Shown: one piece after another, positions 16,491 to 23,704 of the stretch
Numbering within the stretch: the first letter of the stretch is position 1
How the letters are laid out: each line of letters starts with the position of its first letter
Source: Armatimonadota bacterium
Lineage (GTDB): Bacteria > Armatimonadota > Zipacnadia > Zipacnadales > UBA11051
NCBI GenBank assembly: GCA_013178155.1
Contig: JABLXH010000081.1
Location: 1 to 33,137, forward strand
Length of the DNA: 33,137 nucleotides
Reading direction: 5' to 3'
Translations under genes and position numbers: made by a program
Notes under the pieces: generated by a model
Told to the model about the DNA's origin: nothing
The model's input: only the letters and a program-made list of their open reading frames with translations
Database searches by the model: none

Positions 16491-17378
16491 ATGAACAGCT
16501 CGCGCCTGTTACTCGTTCCCCTGTTGTTGCTCTTCCTGCTGTCGGGTTCGGCGGCCTGGTGCACGCCTGAAGAGGATGCCAAGCGCCTGGATGAGGAGCT
16601 CTACGTCCTGGACATTGCTCGAACGCTGAACCTCACGCAGGCCCAGTGCCAGGCACTGATCCCGGTGGTGGAGGAGATCCAGACGGCCTTCAAGGCCCGG
16701 GACGCCGGGATAGAGGACATCTGGAAGCAGACGAAGGACGCCATCGAGGCGGTCAACAAGGCCTGGGAGACGCGGACAGCGCCAGACCCAACGGCCAAGG
16801 CCACTGCTGACCAGGCCGAGGGGCTCCACCGGTCCATCATCGAGGCCACCCGCCAGGCAGTGGACAGGGCTGCGGAGAAGGCCCGGGCTGTGCTGACAGC
16901 AGAACAGCGGGCCCTGATTGAGACGCCGCAGCAGGCAGAACTCCGACGCTCCAACCAGGCCATGTATCAGGGCGCCAACTCACTCGCGGAGTACCTCGCC
17001 CGTGACATTGCGGCGCTCCGGCAACTGCGCGAGGAGGAGTACGAGGCAGCGCGAGTGGCCCTGGCTATGAATCTCGCGACGCGGGTCACCACCATTCAGG
17101 ACCCGGGCTTTCGCGTGGCCCTCAACCAGGCCCTGGACCTTGAGGACACTTGGCGTCGCATGCCGGATGCCGAGTTCAACCGTCGGGAGGATGGCCTGCC
17201 GGAGCTCCTGGCTCAGTTCCTGCAGACTCCCGAGGACCCCCAGGTCCTTCAGGCGCCCGTGACCCTGGATGAGTTCCTGCGTTTCCTGACCAGTCCGTAC
17301 ACGGCGGAGCTTCTTAAGTCCTACCAGCCGTCGAGCGGCGGAGCGCCGGCGACACCCCAGGGAGGTGGTGGGCAGTGA
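16491..17378 (+). CDS. Secreted alpha-helical protein, Spy/CpxP-like opening
   Basis: A 295-residue exported protein. The N-terminus MNSSRLLLVPLLLLFLLSG is a signal peptide, with cleavage likely just after SAAWC. The mature part is nearly all helical, rich in Ala, Glu and Gln, and suggests coiled coils. LNLTQAQCQALIPVVEEI near residue 42 resembles the LTxxQ motif of Spy/CpxP periplasmic chaperones, but the protein is twice as long and lacks a clear second copy, so a chaperone role is only a guess. The tail is flexible (TPQGGGGQ). ATG 16491 follows GGAG by 5 bases; the in-frame GTG at 16485 overlaps that site. The next gene overlaps by 4 bases and encodes a protein of similar plan. Confidence 0.75.
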   Translation: MNSSRLLLVPLLLLFLLSGSAAWCTPEEDAKRLDEELYVLDIARTLNLTQAQCQALIPVVEEIQTAFKARDAGIEDIWKQTKDAIEAVNKAWETRTAPDPTAKATADQAEGLHRSIIEATRQAVDRAAEKARAVLTAEQRALIETPQQAELRRSNQAMYQGANSLAEYLARDIAALRQLREEEYEAARVALAMNLATRVTTIQDPGFRVALNQALDLEDTWRRMPDAEFNRREDGLPELLAQFLQTPEDPQVLQAPVTLDEFLRFLTSPYTAELLKSYQPSSGGAPATPQGGGGQ

Positions 17379-18268
17379 GAGTGTTAAGCCCGATGATCGG
17401 CCTGGCCCTGCTGACCGCGATGGGAGCATCGCTGGCGGCTGACCCCCGCCCGGAGCTCTCCAAGGCGCTGGACTATGCCCACAGCATGTTCATATTCTAC
17501 CGCCTGGACCCCACCGCCGAGGACCTGGCGGCCCTCTTGCGGGCCTCGCGCAACATCATCCGGCTGCAAAGCGAACGTGAGAAGGAACACCTTGCGGCCT
17601 TGGTCAAGGCGGCTCCCGATCTGAAGATTGCGCGCGATGCGCTACTGGCCGGCCAGGCCATCCCCCAGGCTGTACAGGATGCTCTGGATAGGCTGAGCGA
17701 GACTGAGACCGCTGCTGACGACGAGCTGCACGAGGACGTTGCCAATGAGATGGTCATGCTGCAGCGACAGTTGTCGGAAGAGTCCGCTCGCCTGGTGAAC
17801 TGGCGGATCCCCTGGGACTACCCCTTGCCGCCGGACGACGAAGCCAATGTGGAGCGCCTGGAGCAGCTAGCCGCGCGCATCACTAGCTGCGGCAACATGC
17901 TGGAGAGCATCCGTTACCTGAACGCGGCCGACTTCGTCACTACGCGCATGTGGCGCCTGCAGGAGTTTCTGGACGAGTATGGGATAGAGCCGGACACACG
18001 CGAGTACGAGGAGGCCATGGACTACCTGACCCGGCTCACTGACGAGATGCGGGTTCAGCCGGAGGAGCAATGGCCTGACCTGCGGTTCCTCTATGCGGCG
18101 AGGGCCCTGGTCTATGTGGGCGGGTTGGAACAGGAGCAGGAAGAAGCTGAGCAGGAGACCCTGTTTGGCTTCTGGGATATTCTCGAGTGCCTGAGCGACC
18201 CTCAGACCCCGGAGCTGCTGTCGAAGCTGCTGGACGCCATGAACACAGGTGCCGGTGGCGGCCAGTAG
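17375..18268 (+). CDS. Secreted alpha-helical protein, probable paralogue of preceding gene
   Basis: A 297-residue exported protein of unknown function. The signal peptide MRVLSPMIGLALLTAMGASLA ends in a good cleavage site before ADP. The mature region is helical and acidic, with EQEQEEAEQE near the C-terminus. The start GTG 17375 overlaps the previous stop (GTGA), indicating translational coupling and balanced production. The two proteins have almost equal length, the same signal-plus-helices layout, a similar late motif (LSDPQTPELLSKLL here, LTSPYTAELLKSY before) and Gly-rich ends in GGGQ, so I infer an old duplication. Partnership in a periplasmic complex is plausible but not shown by the sequence. 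Confidence 0.75.
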   Translation: MRVLSPMIGLALLTAMGASLAADPRPELSKALDYAHSMFIFYRLDPTAEDLAALLRASRNIIRLQSEREKEHLAALVKAAPDLKIARDALLAGQAIPQAVQDALDRLSETETAADDELHEDVANEMVMLQRQLSEESARLVNWRIPWDYPLPPDDEANVERLEQLAARITSCGNMLESIRYLNAADFVTTRMWRLQEFLDEYGIEPDTREYEEAMDYLTRLTDEMRVQPEEQWPDLRFLYAARALVYVGGLEQEQEEAEQETLFGFWDILECLSDPQTPELLSKLLDAMNTGAGGGQ

Positions 18269-18303
18269 CCCGGTCCACCGAGGGTGTGCCTGGACATGTT
18301 GCT

Positions 18304-18326
18304 GACGGCCCCGCGCAGGGGCCGTC
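18304..18326 (+). terminator. Hairpin before pyrE
   Basis: GACGGCCCC, loop GCGCA, GGGGCCGTC: a perfect 9-pair stem starting 36 bases after the helical-protein gene and ending 28 bases before pyrE. Only TT follows, so it may be a weak terminator or an attenuator for pyrE. Confidence 0.55.
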
Positions 18327-18354
18327 TTGCTGAGGGTCAGAAGGAGAGCACACA

Positions 18355-18924
18355 ATGGCCCTGGACCTGACTGTTGCAGAGTGCCGTGCCCGGCTGGCCG
18401 AGATCATCAAGAACAAGGCATTGCGCTTCGGTGAGTTCGTGCTGGCCTCCGGGCAGACGAGCACCTACTACATTGACGGCAAGATGGTGACCCTGGACAG
18501 CGAAGGGGCCTATCTGCTGGCCCGCTGCCTGCTGGACCTGCTGGGGGAGGAGCAGGTGGATGCGGTGGGCGGCATGGCCATCGGAGCCGACCCCATGACC
18601 GGCGCGATGGTGGCCCTGGCAGGCGCCCAGGGACGCCGGCTCAGTGGCTTCATGGTCCGCAAGGAGCCCAAGGGGCGCGGGACCAACCAGCAAGTGGAGG
18701 GGCCGCTGGCCCCGGGGGCCCGCGTCGTCATGCTGGAGGACACTATCACCACCGGCGGCTCAACGCTGCAGGCGATTGCTGCGGTGGAGCGCGAGAGGCA
18801 GGCCCGCGTGGTGAAGGTGCTGGCTATGGTGGACCGTCTGCAGGGCGCCCGGGAGGCGCTGGGAGCAGCCGGCTACCCACTGCAGTCGGTCTTCACCATT
18901 GAGGATCTGGGTGTGAAGCCCTGA
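18355..18924 (+). CDS. pyrE: Orotate phosphoribosyltransferase
   Basis: A 189-residue enzyme of normal length that joins orotate and PRPP to give orotidine 5'-phosphate in pyrimidine synthesis, in the cytoplasm. The PRPP-binding loop VMLEDTITTGGST spans 125-137. The flexible catalytic loop is at 102-110 (RKEPKGRGT), with K103 and K106 present. The residue usually His in RKEPKxHG is R108 here, which is odd because that His contributes to catalysis in studied enzymes. AAGGAG lies 8 bases before ATG 18355. No other pyr gene is in the window; a small unknown gene follows by 17 bases. The hairpin just upstream may control expression. Confidence 0.95.
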   Translation: MALDLTVAECRARLAEIIKNKALRFGEFVLASGQTSTYYIDGKMVTLDSEGAYLLARCLLDLLGEEQVDAVGGMAIGADPMTGAMVALAGAQGRRLSGFMVRKEPKGRGTNQQVEGPLAPGARVVMLEDTITTGGSTLQAIAAVERERQARVVKVLAMVDRLQGAREALGAAGYPLQSVFTIEDLGVKP

Positions 18925-18941
18925 CCTGATGGAGGTCCACG

Positions 18942-19286
18942 ATGCCTGGCGACTTCCCCGATGTGCTAACCGATGTGCCCGTAACCGTCCATGACTTTGT
19001 CACCGGCGAGATCATCGCCTGTGGCCGCATGAATGTTCGTTTCATTGAGCACACTGACAGACTGCGTGTCATGCGCGCCCGCTTCACCGGCGAGTTCACG
19101 CCCGACACCCCGCAGGACAAGGCCGCGCTGGACCGTGAGATCATCACTGCCATATCAGCCGGCACCATGGGGCACAAGCTGCAAGTGGAGCACGGCGGCA
19201 AGACTTGGACGCTCACGGTGAAGTTCGAGCCAGGTGATGTCGTCTTCCCGTTCACCGGTCGCCAGGACCCGAAGGTGGTAGCCTGA
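18942..19286 (+). CDS. Small conserved-looking protein of unknown function
   Basis: A 114-residue cytoplasmic protein without signal peptide or membrane segment. I do not recognise a family. The sequence alternates short strands (VPVTVHDF, EIIACGRMNVRFI, KTWTLTVKF) with a central helix containing PQDKAALDREIITAIS, so a small alpha/beta or beta-barrel fold is likely. ATG 18942 is preceded by GGAGG at 6 bases. It starts 17 bases after pyrE and is probably in the same transcript, but this does not establish a link to pyrimidine synthesis. The following gene converges on it. Confidence 0.75.
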   Translation: MPGDFPDVLTDVPVTVHDFVTGEIIACGRMNVRFIEHTDRLRVMRARFTGEFTPDTPQDKAALDREIITAISAGTMGHKLQVEHGGKTWTLTVKFEPGDVVFPFTGRQDPKVVA

Positions 19287-19323
19287 ACACAGCCCTTCGC
19301 TCCGGTGGGACTGGCCGGGGCCG

Positions 19324-20361
19324 CTACCCGAGCCGCTCCCGCACGAAGTCCCAGACCCGCTGCTTGTAGTACCGATGGCCGTCTGGCCCCACATAGAGCT
19401 CAACGTTGCCGGGAGCGCCGGCGGCGGTGTACATGGCCTGGACACGCTCGAAGGCGACCTGTACTCCGGCCAGGGGAAAGATGCTGTCATGCTCCCCGGA
19501 GACGATGAGCAGGGGTCGCGGCGCAATCAGACCAGCCACATCGTACATCTCACAGAGATTGAGCAGGCCGGGGACGTAGTTGCAGTCACAGTGGGTCATC
19601 GCCAGGATGGAGTGGCGGAAGGTGCAGAAGTAGCAGCTCGGGATGGACACAGCAAAGCGGCTGTCCAGTGCGGTGGCAAAGAGAGTGACCGTGGCCCCGC
19701 CGGACTGGCCCGTGCACACGATCTTGGCCGGGTCCACCTCCGGCAGGGCTGTCAGGTAGTCCACGCAGGAGATGACGTCCAGCACCCGCATGCCCAACAG
19801 CGTGCGACCCACCATGATGGCGCGCATGGCAAGCTGCTGGCAACTGCTGCCGCGGTCGGCATCCAGGTCATCCTGAAGCATCAGCTCGCCGAAGCCGCGC
19901 AGGTCCGGCGCCAACGCGATATGTCCCTCCCGGACCGCCTGGACAGCGAAGTCTCGCTCACCCTCGACCGTCAGCGGACGGCCCTTGACGTCCTGTCCGA
20001 AGTCCGCCGGGACGACCTTCCCCGGGCCATGGCCGTGCAGACAGACAACGGCGACGGCAGGACTGGCCAGCGTCTTGGGTATCAGGAGGAAGGCTGGAAT
20101 GACGACGCCGTCACGGCTGGTGATGCGCACGTAACGACGCAGGTAGTCGCCCATGTCACGCTCGTCGCCTGTCTCGGCCACGACCTCCTGCTCCTCACCG
20201 GGGTGCACGGCCAGCAACGATGACAGCGCCTCGCGCAGTTGGCGTTGCCAGCCCCGGAAGTCGTCGGCGAACTCGGGATCATAGCCCAGCGAGCGCAGTC
20301 CTGCGGCCATGAGCTGGTCGAAGCGGGCCTGCAGACTCAGGTTAGCTGGTTCATTGAGCAT
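19324..20361 (-). CDS. Alpha/beta hydrolase, acetyl-xylan-esterase/dienelactone-hydrolase-like
   Basis: A 345-residue hydrolase with the full catalytic triad: S220 in GQSGG, D292 in SGEHDSIFP and H329 in GPDGHRYY. The oxyanion-region motif is CLHGHG at 107-112. The N-terminal 80 residues form an extra helical region, as in the Abhydrolase_7 group found next to carbohydrate genes in Planctomycetota and related phyla. An esterase on acylated sugars is plausible; the substrate is not determined. There is no signal peptide, so it acts in the cytoplasm. ATG 20361 follows AGGGAG at about 7 bases. It converges with the small gene downstream of pyrE and diverges from gatB. Confidence 0.85.
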   Translation of the reverse strand: MLNEPANLSLQARFDQLMAAGLRSLGYDPEFADDFRGWQRQLREALSSLLAVHPGEEQEVVAETGDERDMGDYLRRYVRITSRDGVVIPAFLLIPKTLASPAVAVVCLHGHGPGKVVPADFGQDVKGRPLTVEGERDFAVQAVREGHIALAPDLRGFGELMLQDDLDADRGSSCQQLAMRAIMVGRTLLGMRVLDVISCVDYLTALPEVDPAKIVCTGQSGGATVTLFATALDSRFAVSIPSCYFCTFRHSILAMTHCDCNYVPGLLNLCEMYDVAGLIAPRPLLIVSGEHDSIFPLAGVQVAFERVQAMYTAAGAPGNVELYVGPDGHRYYKQRVWDFVRERLG

Positions 20362-20425
20362 GGCGGACTCCCTCGGTCAGGGTCAGGGCACGGGTTCGCG
20401 GCTGGGTGCCCGCAGACCTCCTACC

Positions 20426-20454
20426 TTGCCTGCGCCTGCGGTTGCTGGTAGAAT
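20426..20454 (+). promoter_or_regulatory. Sigma-70 promoter for gatB
   Basis: TTGCCT (20426-20431), a 17-base spacer and TAGAAT (20449-20454) lie 35 bases before the gatB start. Transcription should begin near 20461, giving a leader of about 30 bases that has no clear ribosome-binding site. Confidence 0.65.
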
Positions 20455-20489
20455 GCGGCCACCCCTATCGGACTCGGATGTGATCTCCG

Positions 20490-21914
20490 ATGTATGAGCC
20501 AATCGTGGGCGTCGAGGTCCACGCGCAGTTGACCACCAGTTCCAAGATGTTCTGCTCGTGCCGGGCGGAGTTCGGCGCCGAACCCAACACCAATGTCTGC
20601 CCAGTCTGTCTGGGCTTGCCTGGCTCACTGCCGGTGACCAACCGAAAGGCAGTGGAGCAGGTCATCCGCACCGGGCTGGCTCTCGGCTGCGAAGTCGGGA
20701 CCCTGTGCCGCTTCTACCGCAAGAACTACTTCTACCCGGACCTGGCCAAGAACTACCAGATCAGCCAGTACGATGAGCCATTGACCTTTGGGGGGCGGAT
20801 GGAGCTGTCCGTGGAAGGACGTCCGGTGAGCATCCGCATTCGCCGGGCTCACCTGGAGGAGGATACGGGCAAGAACATCCACCTTCCCAATGGCCGTTCG
20901 CTGGTGGAGTATAACCGCTGCGGTGTACCGCTGATGGAGATTGTCACCGAGCCGGATTTCCGCAGCGCGGCGGAGGTGCGGGAATACCTCCTGCAGTTGC
21001 GCCGGCTGTTGTGGTACCTGGGCGTCTCCACGGCCAATATGGAAGAGGGTGCCTTGCGGGCCGAACCGACGGTCAACCTGCGTGATCCTGAGACCGGCGA
21101 GCGGACGCCTAAGGTCGAGATCAAGAACCTGGCTTCCATCCGGGCGGTGCACGATGCGGTGGAGTATGAGATCCGGCGGCAGTACCACTGCCTGGAGACT
21201 GGCGAGCCGATGCAGCAGGAGACGCGCCGATGGAACGAGGCCCAGGGGATCACGACGGTGATGCGCACCAAGGAGTCCGCCGAGGACTACATGTACTTCC
21301 CTGAGCCCGACCTCGTGCCCATCGAGCCCGAGCCGGAGTGGGTCGAGGCAATCCGGGCGGCTCTGCCGGAGCTTCCGCAGGCCCGACAGCAGCGCTTCGT
21401 GGCTGAGTATGGCCTGCCCGAGTACGACGCCCAGGTCCTGACCGAAGACCGAGCCACAGCCGACTACTTTGAGGCTGTGGTCCAGGCCTGTGGTGAGCCC
21501 AAGGCCTGCAGCAACTGGGTCATGGGCGATTTGCAGCGTCTGCTGAATGAAAGCGGGTGCTCGATCACCGAGTCGCGCGTGTCGCCACAGCAACTGGCGG
21601 AGCTGATCGGGACCATCAAGGACGGGACCATTAGCCACAATATCGCCCAGGCGGTACTGCCCAAGATGTGGGCCACCGGTCACTCAGCGCGCGAAGTCAT
21701 TGCCGCGGAGAACCTGGCTCTCATCAGCGATGCAACCGAGATCGAGAAGCTCGTGGATGAGGCCATCGCCGCCAACCCCAAGGCTGTCGCGGACTACCGG
21801 GGGGGCAAGGAGAAGGCACTGGGTGCCATTGTCGGCCACGTGATGCGGCAGACAAAGGGACAGGCGAACGCGGCTGTGGTCAACGAGCTGATACTGGCGC
21901 GCTTGAACGGCTGA
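20490..21914 (+). CDS. gatB: Aspartyl/glutamyl-tRNA(Asn/Gln) amidotransferase subunit B
   Basis: A 474-residue GatB, full length. It works with GatA and GatC in the cytoplasm to convert misacylated Glu-tRNA(Gln) or Asp-tRNA(Asn) to the amide form; GatB binds the tRNA and activates the acyl group. The opening YEPIVGVEVHAQL is the family signature. Four zinc-type cysteines C22, C24, C37 and C40 (FCSC and CPVC) are present, as in zinc-containing GatB. The catalytic cradle motifs LEEDTGK and DYMYFPEPDL are clear, and the C-terminal helical and YqeY-like tail domains are complete. gatA and gatC are not in the window. ATG 20490 has a weak ribosome-binding site, but its position matches the family N-terminus. 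Confidence 0.97.
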   Translation: MYEPIVGVEVHAQLTTSSKMFCSCRAEFGAEPNTNVCPVCLGLPGSLPVTNRKAVEQVIRTGLALGCEVGTLCRFYRKNYFYPDLAKNYQISQYDEPLTFGGRMELSVEGRPVSIRIRRAHLEEDTGKNIHLPNGRSLVEYNRCGVPLMEIVTEPDFRSAAEVREYLLQLRRLLWYLGVSTANMEEGALRAEPTVNLRDPETGERTPKVEIKNLASIRAVHDAVEYEIRRQYHCLETGEPMQQETRRWNEAQGITTVMRTKESAEDYMYFPEPDLVPIEPEPEWVEAIRAALPELPQARQQRFVAEYGLPEYDAQVLTEDRATADYFEAVVQACGEPKACSNWVMGDLQRLLNESGCSITESRVSPQQLAELIGTIKDGTISHNIAQAVLPKMWATGHSAREVIAAENLALISDATEIEKLVDEAIAANPKAVADYRGGKEKALGAIVGHVMRQTKGQANAAVVNELILARLNG

Positions 21915-21949
21915 GGGGGACCCAACTCGGGCGTGGAGGCTGTCTGCCC

Positions 21950-22726
21950 ATGACTCCCGGTGCGGTCGGCGGCGTGGTTTTCAACGTGTCGGTGATGGTG
22001 CTATGCCTGATGGCCGCCGCCTATCCGGTCTACCGGGTCGTGGCGCTCTGGTTCGACCGGGCCATCTCCACGGCCGAAGCTGTCATCTACGTCACCCTGC
22101 TGGTGTTCCTGATTGCCGGCATCATGGCGACTCTGGGCTCGCCGCTGGGCTATGTGCTCATAGCCGCGCTCATAGTCAGTTGCGTTGGTGTACCGGTTCT
22201 CAACCATCTGGCAGACCAGGTCTCCTTGCGCCGGATGGAGGACCAGGACATCACCGAGTTCCGCATGACCCTCGTGCACCAGCCCGGCAACAAGTATGCC
22301 CACGAGCGTCTTGCCCGCATCTACTGGCGGCGCCAGCAGTATGACGACGCCCTGGCACATGTCGAGGCGGTCCTGAAACAGGAACCCCAGGAGCCGACCT
22401 TCCGGCTGCTCAAGGAGCGCCTCGAGACCGACCGCCGTCGCGCCATCACGAAGGCCAAAGTCTGCCCCAAGTGCTTCGTTGAGAACCCGCCCGATGCCGC
22501 GGCCTGCCTGGAATGTGGCTTCGCGTTCATGGACCCCGGCGACCTGGTGCGGATGCTGCTGGGTGACACCGGCCAGCAGGCGCTGCGCTGGGCCGGACTG
22601 AGCTTCGGCCTGCTGGGACTGATCCTGCTGCTGGTGGGCGTGGCCGTGGCGGCTGCCGGCCTGCTTTTCCTCTTCGGCATTGTCTGCCTGATGCTCTACC
22701 TGTACGCGCGTCTGAGCGCTCGCTGA
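21950..22726 (+). CDS. Membrane protein with TPR-like segment and zinc ribbon
   Basis: A 258-residue protein with no family that I can name. Hydrophobic helices at about 12-34, 43-62 and 67-85 are followed by a TPR-like helical stretch (about 100-160, KYAHERLARIYWRRQQYDDAL). A zinc ribbon with C172, C175, C186 and C189 (CPKC, CLEC) comes next, then two C-terminal helices at about 213-253. The soluble part probably faces the cytoplasm, because zinc ribbons usually do. GGAGG lies about 10 bases before ATG 21950. It begins 35 bases after gatB and is likely co-transcribed, though a role in translation is not implied by the sequence. It ends 10 bases from the convergent phosphoesterase gene. Confidence 0.78.
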   Translation: MTPGAVGGVVFNVSVMVLCLMAAAYPVYRVVALWFDRAISTAEAVIYVTLLVFLIAGIMATLGSPLGYVLIAALIVSCVGVPVLNHLADQVSLRRMEDQDITEFRMTLVHQPGNKYAHERLARIYWRRQQYDDALAHVEAVLKQEPQEPTFRLLKERLETDRRRAITKAKVCPKCFVENPPDAAACLECGFAFMDPGDLVRMLLGDTGQQALRWAGLSFGLLGLILLLVGVAVAAAGLLFLFGIVCLMLYLYARLSAR

Positions 22727-22736
22727 AGCGGTGGCC

Positions 22737-23285
22737 CTACAGCAGCACCTGGCCTGACCCCAGGTCCAGGATCTGCGGCACGCCGTCCACAATGCGAGCG
22801 CACGTGGGACGACGCAGCGCTTCTTCCTCCGCCAGCGGGTACGTGGGCGTCCCCGGGTTGATGTGGGTCAGGCTGCCATGTACGGTGATGTGCGGCCGGT
22901 GGAAATGGCCATTGACGAGGTAGTCAATGCGCCAACGCCCGGCCAGCTCCAGGAGCTTCTCAGGTGGCTCGAGATGGCCGTGCGTCACCAGGAAGCGTTT
23001 CCCTTCAAGCAGGGCGAACGCGTAGGGCGACTGTATGGGCTGGTGAACGAAAAGGCCGTCGACCTCCGAGTCGGCATTCCCGCGGGCGATGAGCAGGGGT
23101 ACGCCGCAGTTGTTGATGGCCTCGGCCAGGGCCCTCGGGTTGTAGCTCTCGACGGGGTCAAAGCGTGGCCCGTGGTAAAGCAGATCGCCGGGACAAAGCA
23201 GCACCTGGCAGCCCCGAAGCAGCTCCAGTGCCCGTTCCCAGCCCGCCAGGTTGCCGTGCAAGTCTGAGACGATACCGATGTACAT
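22737..23285 (-). CDS. YfcE/MJ0936-type metallophosphoesterase
   Basis: A 182-residue cytoplasmic phosphodiesterase-like protein. The binuclear metal-site motifs occur in order: SDLHGNL (8-14), CPGDLL (31-36), RGNADS (68-73), THGH (100-103) and NGHFHRP (124-130). The length and motif spacing match the YfcE family, whose members hydrolyse phosphodiester substrates in vitro with unclear physiological targets. ATG 23285 has AGGAGG just upstream on its strand. It converges with the TPR/zinc-ribbon gene and faces away from a 419-base gap. Confidence 0.88.
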   Translation of the reverse strand: MYIGIVSDLHGNLAGWERALELLRGCQVLLCPGDLLYHGPRFDPVESYNPRALAEAINNCGVPLLIARGNADSEVDGLFVHQPIQSPYAFALLEGKRFLVTHGHLEPPEKLLELAGRWRIDYLVNGHFHRPHITVHGSLTHINPGTPTYPLAEEEALRRPTCARIVDGVPQILDLGSGQVLL

Positions 23286-23704
23286 ATAAACCTCCTGGGG
23301 CCAGGGTTTCCGTCTGACGGCGGCGCCAACCTGCGCCTTGACAGAGGCCGATGGTCATGGTTGACTGCTGCTGACCCCATTGACGGGAGTGCAACCGAAT
23401 GGACGAAGATCCGAAGCGCCGGTCTGAACCGGAGCCAGTTGGCCCGGCCTGCAGCCTGGATCACGGAGCCTATGGCTGACCCTTTGCCATGCTGGTCACG
23501 TGGATCGTGACCGGGATCGCCGCCCTGGCGCGGCAAGTGGCCAGACTCTTCAGACGGCAACCGCCATCCTAGGTACAGAGAGGCACTTCGTGCCACGGTA
23601 ACGGCTCTGCGTCGTGGGTGCAGCCTCTGCAGCATCTTCCGCGGAGGCCGGTGCCGCGTATTGCTGGCAAGAGCCCCTGAAGACGCACTGACGCCCCCAC
23701 CGCC
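23286..23704. other. 419-base gap without a confirmed gene
   Basis: The only coding signal is a possible small plus-strand ORF split by an in-frame TGA (listed separately). A TTGACA at 23338-23343 has no acceptable -10 box at normal spacing. I see no strong hairpin with a T-run and no long open frame with codon use like the neighbours. Confidence 0.5.
23399..23572 (+). pseudogene. Possible small membrane protein interrupted by in-frame TGA
   Basis: ATG 23399 follows GGGAG at about 9 bases and encodes 26 hydrophilic residues (beginning MDEDPKRRSEPEP) before TGA at 23477-23479. The same frame continues for 30 codons to TAG 23570-23572. This second part gives PFAMLVTWIVTGIAALA, a membrane helix, then the basic tail RQVARLFRRQPPS. 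An acidic/charged head, one helix and a basic tail is a normal small membrane protein. The stop may be a mutation, a sequencing error of TGG, or recoding; chance is not excluded. Confidence 0.25.

Noticed and set aside
20625-21683. 352-codon minus-strand frame opposite gatB
   Set aside because: gatB is certain and full length; the antisense frame is a codon-bias shadow.
23338-23366. TTGACA as promoter for the small split ORF
   Set aside because: The hexamer 17 bases downstream is TTGACT, which is not an acceptable -10 box.
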